A DNA stretch of 11,386 bases from Phycisphaerae bacterium (GTDB lineage: Bacteria; Planctomycetota; Phycisphaerae; UBA1845; UTPLA1): positions 1-11,386 of the forward strand of contig JAJDEC010000429.1 of assembly GCA_029259995.1 (NCBI GenBank), read 5' to 3'. The translations under genes and the position numbers were made by a program. This document shows positions 6,066-11,386 of this stretch, piece by piece. The notes under the pieces are model-generated. The model made no database searches. It saw only the letters and a program-made list of their open reading frames with translations, and had not been told where the DNA came from. Numbering within the stretch: the stretch's first letter is position 1; each line of letters opens with the position of its first letter.

Positions 6066-7736
6066 GTGGTTTCCAAAGCACGAGTGCGATACGATAAACA
6101 GGCTATGGCAATACCGCAGTCAACGGATGACTACAATCGCTACTGTCCGGGTGAAGAGGGCGTCAAGATCTCTAACGCCGTCTGTCGTGGTCGTCGGCGC
6201 GCCCATTTCCCCAAGTGTCATGGCTGCCAGTTCAACGACGATGAGAAAAACACAGCGAGCACGCCCGTCGCGACCAACCGCACGCTGAGGGAGAAGCACG
6301 ACTCCGCACGAGTCGTCAACGGACAGGTCGTCGAAGCAAAGCGCTCGGATTCCAAGATCGGCTCCATGTTTCGCGTGTCGGATATCACCGGCCTGTTTCC
6401 CGATCCGCTTTCAGAAGAAGCCGCCTGGCGCATCGGGCACGCCACGGCGCAGTTTCTTCGCGCGAAACTGCGCGGTTACGATCGTGCCGATCCCGACGCA
6501 AATTCCATTTTCGTCGGTCGCGACACGCGGGCGCATTCCGAACGCGTCGAGAAGGCGCTGGTCGAGGGAATTCGCGCGACTGGCACCGACGTGATCATGC
6601 TCGGTCTGATCGATACGCCGCAGCTCTATTTCGCCGTCGACCATACGCGCGCCTGCGGCGGCGTCATGGTCAGCGCCGGCCATCAGCCGACAAACGAAAA
6701 CGGGTTTCGCATCTGCGGCGCGAATGCACTGCCCATCGGCATCGAAACCGGTCTCGGCAGCATTCGAGATATCGCCGTTCGCGTCCCCAAGCATGTGACG
6801 GGCGCGAATTCCCGGCGCATCGAGCGGGACTTTACCGAAGCCTATACAGAATTCATCCGCAAGCCCCTCGCGGCGAAGACGCGGTTGCCCAGGCCGCTGC
6901 GCGTCGTCGTGGATGCGTCGAACGGCGTTGCGGGCAAGTGGTTTCCCATCCTCTTCCGCGGCGTGCGCAATCTGCGCGTCACAAAGCTCAATTTCGAGAC
7001 CGACGGGGATTTTGCGCACGAGCCGAACCCGCTCCGAAGCCGGTGCCTTCAGGAGCTGCGTCAGAGCGTCCGTGACGAGTCGGCAGACTTCGGCATCTGC
7101 TTCGACGCTGCCGCCGAACGCTGCATTTTCATCGACGACAAGGGGCGGACCATTCGGCCGGAGTTCATCCTGGCGATGCTCGGCCGCCATTTACTCGATC
7201 GACATCCCGGGGGCACGATCGTGTTCGATCATCGCGCCAGCACCGTGACGGAAGAAGAGATTCTGCAGGCCGGCGGCGTTCCGATCCGCGAACGCATCGG
7301 TGCAGCCTATATCAAGCGAACCATGGCCGAAAACGACGCCATTTTCGGCGGCGATCTTTCCGGTCGGCTCTATTTTCATGACAACGCCAATTGCGAGTCC
7401 GCCATGCTGGCGTTCGTTCATGTCGTCGATCTGCTGATGTCGAACGATCATCGCATGAGCGATCTCGTCAAGCCGCTTCAGCGCTACAGCACATCGGGCG
7501 AGCTGTGTTTCCGCTGCGAAAATACAGAACGTGTTCTCGGCAATCTCGAAGCCGCGCTTCCCAAGGCGCGCGTCGAGCGATTCGACGGCGTGACATTTCG
7601 TTTTCCCGATTGGTGGTTCAATATTCGGCCCAACGCGCCGGAAGGGATGCTCTGGCTCAATATCGAAGCGCGAAACCGAAAGAACATCGAGGAAAAACTG
7701 ATCGTGCTGGAGCCGTTTCTCGGCGAACCCGCATGA
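6066..7736 (+). CDS. Phosphohexomutase-fold protein with degenerate active site and four-cysteine N-terminal extension
   Basis: The 556-residue protein spans all four domains of the phosphomannomutase/phosphoglucomutase family (about residues 100-556). Family marks kept are GRDTR (151-155), GLIDTPQLYFA (180-190), VVDASNGVAG (281-290), and DGDFAHEPNP. The catalytic loops are altered: the phosphoserine loop reads SAGHQP with Gly205 where Ser is required; the metal loop reads DAAAER (347-352) instead of DGDGDR; the sugar loop is GGDLSGR (428-434) where GEMSGH is usual; the phosphate loop is RPNAPEG (521-527) instead of RPSNTEP; and DIRG is DITG (106-109). Mutase activity is therefore unlikely. 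Residues 1-99 are an extension with Cys27, Cys40, Cys51 and Cys54, a possible zinc site. The GTG start at 6066 has AGGAAGG seven bases upstream; an ATG at 6105 is the alternative. Automatic annotation would call this phosphomannomutase; I consider it a pseudoenzyme or an enzyme with changed chemistry. Confidence 0.85.
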   Translation: MVSKARVRYDKQAMAIPQSTDDYNRYCPGEEGVKISNAVCRGRRRAHFPKCHGCQFNDDEKNTASTPVATNRTLREKHDSARVVNGQVVEAKRSDSKIGSMFRVSDITGLFPDPLSEEAAWRIGHATAQFLRAKLRGYDRADPDANSIFVGRDTRAHSERVEKALVEGIRATGTDVIMLGLIDTPQLYFAVDHTRACGGVMVSAGHQPTNENGFRICGANALPIGIETGLGSIRDIAVRVPKHVTGANSRRIERDFTEAYTEFIRKPLAAKTRLPRPLRVVVDASNGVAGKWFPILFRGVRNLRVTKLNFETDGDFAHEPNPLRSRCLQELRQSVRDESADFGICFDAAAERCIFIDDKGRTIRPEFILAMLGRHLLDRHPGGTIVFDHRASTVTEEEILQAGGVPIRERIGAAYIKRTMAENDAIFGGDLSGRLYFHDNANCESAMLAFVHVVDLLMSNDHRMSDLVKPLQRYSTSGELCFRCENTERVLGNLEAALPKARVERFDGVTFRFPDWWFNIRPNAPEGMLWLNIEARNRKNIEEKLIVLEPFLGEPA

Positions 7737-7752
7737 TGCGATTCGTCACGTT

Positions 7753-9135
7753 TCAGCGGAACGACGGTCGTGGTCTCAAGGCCGCACCGACGAAGTCCTC
7801 GCCGCCTGTCTGCATTCGCCACATCGCAGCCGTGCCGACGAGTTGGATGATCAATAGTGCCCAGATCGTATTCGTGTGCACAAAGGCCAACGTCAGGTAA
7901 TTTGCGTTGGCGCTGCCCCCGTCCACGGCCGCGCCCGAAAACATGGACATTACAAGTGCAAACCAGAGACAGGTCGAGAGTGAGTACGGAATCACGTTGC
8001 GATACCTGAGCAGCCACGCCACGAGCAGATAGATCACGAGGATCACATCGTAAACGCGATGATAGAACGCGATCAGCGTGAATGTCAGCATCACGATGTA
8101 GCGAAATTCGATGAACGCGAGATTCTCACGTGTGTCGGGCGACTTTCGAAATCCTGCCGCCATGGCGATACCGAGAACAGACAGAATCAGGATTCGCCAG
8201 TCCGCCAGGCCCGGCGAAATGCGATACAGCAGCGCCGGTAATTCAATGTGCAGCGCCGTGTAGTCCAACGAGGCGAAGTGATTGACCGCACCGGGCGACA
8301 GGCTGTCGAATCCCGTGGCCAGCATGTTCGAGATCCATCCGCTCGTCGGCGTTCCGGAGTAGCCGAGCGTTGCAACGCCGAGCAGCAGAATCTGTGTGGC
8401 CGCTGCCCCCGCCAGCAATCGCCAACGTCCCTCAAGAAGAAACAGCAATGCAAGCGGGGCGCACAGTGTGTGCTTGACGAGGGCGACTCCGAATAACACG
8501 CCGGCAAGCATCGGCCTCGTGTCGCGATGCTGGATCGCAAACAGAGCGAACAACGCCGTCAGGATCGCGAGATTTCCGACGACCAGTGCATAGTGCAACG
8601 GAAAGCCGAGAAGCAGAATCCCCGCCGCCCCAAAGGGCAGCAACCCCTTCAGCGTCGGCGCGAGTTGCATCGACGATTCCGGAATCGGCCCTCGCTCGAT
8701 TCGATTTGACGACGCGCCGGCTTCCGCATGGAGCGATTGGGCGATCAGGCGATAAGCCATGATCGCGGCCGCCGACGCGTTGAAGATCAGCCACAGCGCG
8801 AATGCCGACGGATATGACATCCATGCCAGCGGCGCCAGGACCGGCGCGACTGACAGCGGATAAACATTTGGAGTCTGCGGGAGTCCGGGTGGCGTTGCGT
8901 TCGGCATTCCACTCTCGGACCAAACCCGTTTCAGCGTCTCGTCGTCATAGGGATCCTGCCCCAGGACCCATGCGCGGGCCGCTGTATAGGTCAGCCGGAA
9001 ATCGATACCAATCTGGAAATTCGAATGGGCGAGTGACAATGAGCGGATCGACAAGGCGAACGGAATCACGCACAGAATCGCGGCCAGCCCCCAGCGTGAG
9101 ATAGGTATTCGGGAGGCGTTGTATCCAATAGTCAT
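7753..9135 (-). CDS. GT87-type (DUF2029) polytopic glycosyltransferase
   Basis: About 460 residues with roughly 10-12 hydrophobic segments. It is an inner-membrane GT-C enzyme of the DUF2029/GT87 family, whose known members (PimE, AftC) move a sugar from a polyprenyl-phosphate donor onto a lipid or glycan on the outer side of the membrane. After the first membrane helix comes the family signature IGIDFRLTYTAARAWV and GQDPYDD; the Asp in IDF (residue 45 from this start) is at the position of the usual catalytic acid. Further family-like parts are NVYPLSVAPVLAPLAWM and VKHTLCAPLALLFLLEGRWR. Donor and acceptor cannot be told. The ATG at 9135 lacks a clear ribosome site; a TTG at 9147 with GGAG ten bases upstream would add four residues. 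It converges on the mutase-like gene with only 16 bases between stop codons and no terminator, so the two transcripts probably overlap. Confidence 0.85.
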   Translation of the reverse strand: MTIGYNASRIPISRWGLAAILCVIPFALSIRSLSLAHSNFQIGIDFRLTYTAARAWVLGQDPYDDETLKRVWSESGMPNATPPGLPQTPNVYPLSVAPVLAPLAWMSYPSAFALWLIFNASAAAIMAYRLIAQSLHAEAGASSNRIERGPIPESSMQLAPTLKGLLPFGAAGILLLGFPLHYALVVGNLAILTALFALFAIQHRDTRPMLAGVLFGVALVKHTLCAPLALLFLLEGRWRLLAGAAATQILLLGVATLGYSGTPTSGWISNMLATGFDSLSPGAVNHFASLDYTALHIELPALLYRISPGLADWRILILSVLGIAMAAGFRKSPDTRENLAFIEFRYIVMLTFTLIAFYHRVYDVILVIYLLVAWLLRYRNVIPYSLSTCLWFALVMSMFSGAAVDGGSANANYLTLAFVHTNTIWALLIIQLVGTAAMWRMQTGGEDFVGAALRPRPSFR

Positions 9136-9193
9136 CGATCCGCGCAAGGGTTTCTTGCTCCAGTGAGGTACCAGCCGAGAGTCACATAACTCT

Positions 9194-9235
9194 GATCGAC
9201 CGTTTCCATGGCGCGCTTGGGGGAAACCGTCTATC
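9194..9235. repeat. Imperfect inverted repeat upstream of the GT87 gene
   Basis: GATCGACCGTTTCC (9194-9207) and GGAAACCGTCTATC (9222-9235) can pair at 12 of 14 positions around a 14-base spacer. It lies about 60 bases upstream of the GT87 start, so it could be an operator or a leader hairpin of that gene. No regulator is known for it. Confidence 0.35.
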
Positions 9236-9307
9236 GGCCTGTTCCGATTACCGGGTGCGATATTCTGCGATGAGACGGCCGCAAACGCGGGCTATTATGC
9301 AAATTTG

Positions 9308-9336
9308 TTGCGACTCTCGACGGCCGATATTAGGAT
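9308..9336 (+). promoter_or_regulatory. Candidate sigma-70-type promoter for the metalloprotease gene
   Basis: TTGCGA (9308-9313) is followed after exactly 17 bases by TAGGAT (9331-9336), which keeps the three most conserved -10 positions. An overlapping GATAAT at 9335-9340 is a closer -10 match but with a wrong spacing. The start point would be near 9343, giving a leader of about 105 bases. Confidence 0.4.
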
Positions 9337-9447
9337 AATGGACGTGTAGAGAGCGATGCTCGCAAGTCGAACTGAGCCGGATCGGCAGCGAACGACCGCC
9401 CCCCGGTTGCCTCCGGTACTGTTCAATCAAGATTGAGGGATTCTGTC

Positions 9448-10806
9448 ATGATACGTTGGGATCAGTTGGTCCGTGTTGGAGTCATCTTTGTACTCGGGAT
9501 CGCCGTTCTGGGTGTTCGCGCTGGTGCGCCGCCCGTGGAGGTCGATGGCGAGCCGCTCCACCTGAAGGATGATGAAAAGCCAGGAAAGAAGAAGTCCCGT
9601 CGCAAGAAGGCCAAAAAGCCCGAAACGGTTCGATGGGGCCAGCGACATAACGAATCCGACGAGAAATACGACAAACGCTTCAGGAAGGTTCTGAAGCGAA
9701 CGAAGCTGGATCCGAAGGATGACATTCACGGCGGCCAGATCACGGACGGCCAAAAGCGAATCCGAATGTGGACCTACAAAGGTCGCGTCTTCATCGTCCG
9801 AACCGACATCGATCAGGAATTTACGGCGCAGACGGCAATGTATATGGAGAAACTGCATCGCGAGTACGGCGAGGCCTACCAGAAGCTGCTGGGCGTGCCC
9901 GTCAAGATGCACGAGAAAGTCGAAGTCATTGTCTTCTCTGATCGCGCAACCTACATGCGAAACGGCGGAACGCCCGGAAGCGGCGGCTTCTTTCATCCCA
10001 TCGCCAACCTGGCGTACAACGATCGCAGCCCTCAGTGGCCCGCACAGCGATTTCGATTGCAGCAGTTCACGAGTGGCGTCACGAAATTCGAGAAGTGGGA
10101 AAAGGGCACGCTCAAGCACGAAGCGGCCCATATGGAACTGCAGATGCGACTCGGTTACGCGCTGCTTCCCGGTATCGACTACACATTTCCCGTATCTGCG
10201 CCGCGCTGGTTCAATGAGGGCCATGCCTCCGTCTTCGAATACTGGGACTTCGATAAGACTGTCGACGAGAATTTCGCCGACATCCCCAATCGCGGCCGCT
10301 ATGCACCCGTGATTCGCCGGCTTCACGATTCGAAACAGTGGAAGGATTTCGAGTATGTCTGGACCATCGACGGGGCAACGTGGCACGGCGACATGACGTC
10401 GGACCAGGGATTCTTCAACTACGCACAGGCCTGGTCCCTCTGCGCCTACATGATGAACGGAGGAGTCGCGGGCAAGCTCGACTTCCGGGCTGTCTTCGAT
10501 CTGTCAAAGCGTGTCGGAGTCGATGAAGAGAATCGCAAGGGCGTCGGAAAGCGCGCCTGGGAACTGAACTTCCCGGCGGATCGGCAATTGGAATTGGAGA
10601 ACAACTGGAACAAATGGGTTGCGACGAACGTCTCCCGCGACAAGAAAGTTCCGGATGAAGAGTATTATCTGCGTTCCCAGGGCTACAACCCGAAAGTCGT
10701 TCGCAAGCTGAAGCGCTTCGAGACGGAAGAGGAAAACGAGGCCAACGCCGAATGGGTTAAGAAGGAACGGGAAAAGCGAAAGAAGAGCACGAAGATTGAA
10801 AAATAG
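9448..10806 (+). CDS. Secreted zincin metalloprotease-like protein, DUF1570 type
   Basis: This 452-residue protein has a signal peptide (basic start, then VGVIFVLGIAVLGVRAGA), so it is exported. A Lys/Arg-rich stretch follows (KKKSRRKKAKK, about residues 47-57). The catalytic part has HEAAH at 224-228 and WFNEGHAS with Glu257, giving the HExxH...E zinc site of gluzincin-like peptidases; Glu225 would be the general base. Later parts (GFFNYAQAWSLCAYMMNG, WNKWVATN) agree with DUF1570 proteins, which are thought to be secreted peptidases but are poorly studied. The C-terminus is again very basic (KKEREKRKKSTK). The ATG at 9448 is preceded by GAGGGA with seven bases spacing; a TTG at 9433 is the only other upstream start. 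It is monocistronic, with its own promoter and a strong terminator. Substrate unknown. Confidence 0.83.
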   Translation: MIRWDQLVRVGVIFVLGIAVLGVRAGAPPVEVDGEPLHLKDDEKPGKKKSRRKKAKKPETVRWGQRHNESDEKYDKRFRKVLKRTKLDPKDDIHGGQITDGQKRIRMWTYKGRVFIVRTDIDQEFTAQTAMYMEKLHREYGEAYQKLLGVPVKMHEKVEVIVFSDRATYMRNGGTPGSGGFFHPIANLAYNDRSPQWPAQRFRLQQFTSGVTKFEKWEKGTLKHEAAHMELQMRLGYALLPGIDYTFPVSAPRWFNEGHASVFEYWDFDKTVDENFADIPNRGRYAPVIRRLHDSKQWKDFEYVWTIDGATWHGDMTSDQGFFNYAQAWSLCAYMMNGGVAGKLDFRAVFDLSKRVGVDEENRKGVGKRAWELNFPADRQLELENNWNKWVATNVSRDKKVPDEEYYLRSQGYNPKVVRKLKRFETEEENEANAEWVKKEREKRKKSTKIEK

Positions 10807-10862
10807 TCCGGCGCCCGAACGTTGTTCTCAACGATTTGCCGCCGTACTTGTCAACTCGTCAG

Positions 10863-10892
10863 GGCGCTACCGAATTCGGTAGCGCCTTTTTT
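10863..10892 (+). terminator. Rho-independent terminator of the metalloprotease gene
   Basis: A 24-base perfect palindrome (10863-10886, GGCGCTACCGAA on the left arm and its exact complement on the right) is followed at once by six T (10887-10892). It lies 56 bases after the stop codon at 10806. The palindrome has no unpaired bases, so in RNA the tip would open as a four-base loop. This is a classic intrinsic terminator. Confidence 0.93.
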
Positions 10893-10951
10893 CTTGCGCT
10901 TCACGGGTTTGCGGGGACCGTTGACGGCGCGAGCCGGGCGCGTGGCACGCA

Positions 10952-10972
10952 TTCCGTCCCTACGGGACGGAA
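10952..10972. repeat. Perfect hairpin, 9-bp stem, TAC loop
   Basis: TTCCGTCCC (10952-10960) pairs fully with GGGACGGAA (10964-10972) around TAC. It lies about 60 bases after the terminator and has no T-run, so it is a repeat-type palindrome rather than a second terminator. Confidence 0.7.
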
Positions 10973-10992
10973 ATTGGTAACAGGAGCCGCAC

Positions 10993-11042
10993 GCCCCAGC
11001 GATAAATCGCAGGGCTATTCTCAATGGATCCCTCCGGGATCC
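10993..11042. repeat. Two adjacent hairpins (GCGAT/ATCGC and GGATCCC/GGGATCC)
   Basis: The first, 10993-11015, has an inner stem GCGAT-AA-ATCGC and an outer GCCC/GGGC pair with a one-base bulge. The second, 11026-11042, is a perfect 7-bp stem GGATCCC/GGGATCC with loop TCC. They are separated by ten bases. Confidence 0.65.
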
Positions 11043-11153
11043 TTCGCGGCGAACATTCCAACTTCTGGAGCGCGATACGGCGTCGTCCAGAGTGCGAAGC
11101 GCCGTCGTCCCGCAAATCCGTGAAGAATCCTATATGGTTCATCACGGAATTCC

Positions 11154-11237
11154 GGGGAACGCGACTTGAGCGCAGGGGAACGCGACGTGAACACACGGGA
11201 CCGCGACGTGAACGTAGGGGAGAGCGACTTGATCGGA
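11154..11237. repeat. Four-copy, 21-bp imperfect tandem repeat
   Basis: Four head-to-tail units of exactly 21 bases begin at 11154, 11175, 11196 and 11217. The first two start GGGGAACGCGAC, the third CGGGACCGCGAC and the fourth GGGGAGAGCGAC; each continues with a KTGA motif and a variable 3' end. Because the period is a multiple of three, all reading frames through it show a 7-residue repeat, but the surrounding frames look non-coding. Confidence 0.85.
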
Positions 11238-11245
11238 CTCACGCC

Positions 11246-11262
11246 GCACGCCGAAGGCGTGC
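11246..11262. repeat. Perfect hairpin, 7-bp stem, GAA loop
   Basis: GCACGCC (11246-11252) pairs with GGCGTGC (11256-11262) around GAA. It starts nine bases after the tandem repeat ends. Confidence 0.7.
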
Positions 11263-11272
11263 CATAAGGAAG

Positions 11273-11317
11273 CCCAGGGCAAGTGCAGCCCGCGAAGCGG
11301 GCAATCGCAGCCCTGGG
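11273..11317. repeat. Nested double hairpin, GAA loop
   Basis: An outer 8-bp stem CCCAGGGC (11273-11280) / GCCCTGGG (11310-11317) encloses an inner perfect stem GCCCGC-GAA-GCGGGC (11288-11302). The two are joined by 7-base internal strands on both sides, so the whole is a symmetric 45-base structure. Confidence 0.75.
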
Positions 11318-11335
11318 TTGCGGATCAAACCATAA

Positions 11336-11367
11336 GCCAAGCACTGAAAGTGCGTCTTAGACTTGGC
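11336..11367. repeat. Nested hairpin, GAA loop
   Basis: An outer stem GCCAAG (11336-11341) / CTTGGC (11362-11367) encloses GCACT-GAA-AGTGC (11341-11353); base 11341 is shared by both stems, so they may be alternatives. It has the same loop and style as the two preceding structures. Confidence 0.55.
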
Positions 11368-11386
11368 GCTGTCACGAGGTCTGCAG

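Larger units (their letters stand above)
9148..9447. other. 300-base divergent intergenic region
   Basis: The region separates the leftward GT87 gene from the rightward metalloprotease gene. It holds a candidate plus-strand promoter (9308-9336) and an imperfect inverted repeat (9194-9235), each listed separately. I could not place a convincing minus-strand promoter for the GT87 gene. No gene is visible; a short open frame at 9248-9430 (minus) has no features. Confidence 0.5.
10893..11386. repeat. Gene-free repeat island (REP/MITE-like)
   Basis: The final 494 bases contain no credible gene. They are packed with at least six short inverted repeats and one tandem repeat. Five of the hairpins are perfect 5-9 bp stems with a three-base loop, and three of them share the loop GAA. 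Such clusters are typical of REP-type palindromes or small non-autonomous elements (MITEs) that are spread by a transposase encoded elsewhere. No transposase, target-site duplication or end repeat can be defined in the window, and the island may continue past the right edge. Confidence 0.6.

Noticed and set aside
6411..7190. 259-codon open frame on the minus strand
   Set aside because: It is antisense to the mutase-like gene, which keeps family motifs along its whole length. No motif or ribosome site supports the antisense frame.
6066..7736. The degenerate mutase motifs as sequencing errors or a plain pseudogene
   Set aside because: The changes are in-frame substitutions spread over five separate loops, without frameshift or stop. 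Several other family motifs are intact.
9427..10386. 319-codon open frame on the minus strand
   Set aside because: It is antisense to the metalloprotease gene with its HEAAH...Glu site, promoter and terminator. The hydrophobic look of its product comes from the complement of basic codons.
11021..11344. Overlapping open frames through the tandem repeat on both strands
   Set aside because: The 7-residue repeats in them arise only because the DNA unit is 21 bases. The flanks run through hairpins and have no protein-like pattern.

Overview
The window looks like a chromosomal segment of a free-living, moderately GC-rich, Gram-negative-type bacterium, most probably a member of the Planctomycetota. 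This is inferred from the gene families: a DUF1800 protein with a twin-arginine leader, a DUF1570-type secreted zincin, a DUF3052 protein and a LolA-like exported protein. No rRNA or universal marker gene is present to prove it. No tRNA, CRISPR array or intact transposase was found.

Positions 1-5882 are read leftward (minus strand). In transcription order they are: acetyl-CoA synthetase acsA (5882-3921); a DUF3052-like two-domain protein (3615-2950); a HAD-family phosphatase 35 bases further on (2914-2294); a LolA-like exported protein with a TTG start (2078-1194); a DUF192 lipoprotein 27 bases after it (1166-645); and the N-terminal part of a DUF1800 protein that runs off the left edge (391-1). 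Candidate promoters suggest at least three units: acsA alone, DUF3052 with HAD, and LolA-like with DUF192.

Divergent from acsA, across 183 bases, is the most unusual gene of the window (6066-7736, plus). It is a full-length phosphohexomutase-fold protein (PMM/PGM family). Its catalytic phosphoserine is replaced by glycine, its metal loop reads DAAAER instead of DGDGDR, and its sugar and phosphate loops are also altered. In front of the mutase domains it carries an extension with four cysteines. It looks like a maintained pseudoenzyme. A polytopic GT87-type (DUF2029) glycosyltransferase converges on it from the right (9135-7753, minus).

The right part holds a secreted DUF1570-type zincin metalloprotease (9448-10806, plus) with its own candidate promoter and a textbook rho-independent terminator (10863-10892). 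The last 0.5 kb (10893-11386) has no credible gene. It is a repeat island of short perfect hairpins with three-base loops, plus a four-copy 21-bp tandem repeat, resembling REP/MITE-type elements.

The genes do not form one obvious pathway. acsA feeds acetyl-CoA metabolism. The left genes are mostly exported or envelope proteins of unknown role. The mutase-like protein and the GT87 enzyme could both touch glycan metabolism, but they are convergent rather than co-transcribed.
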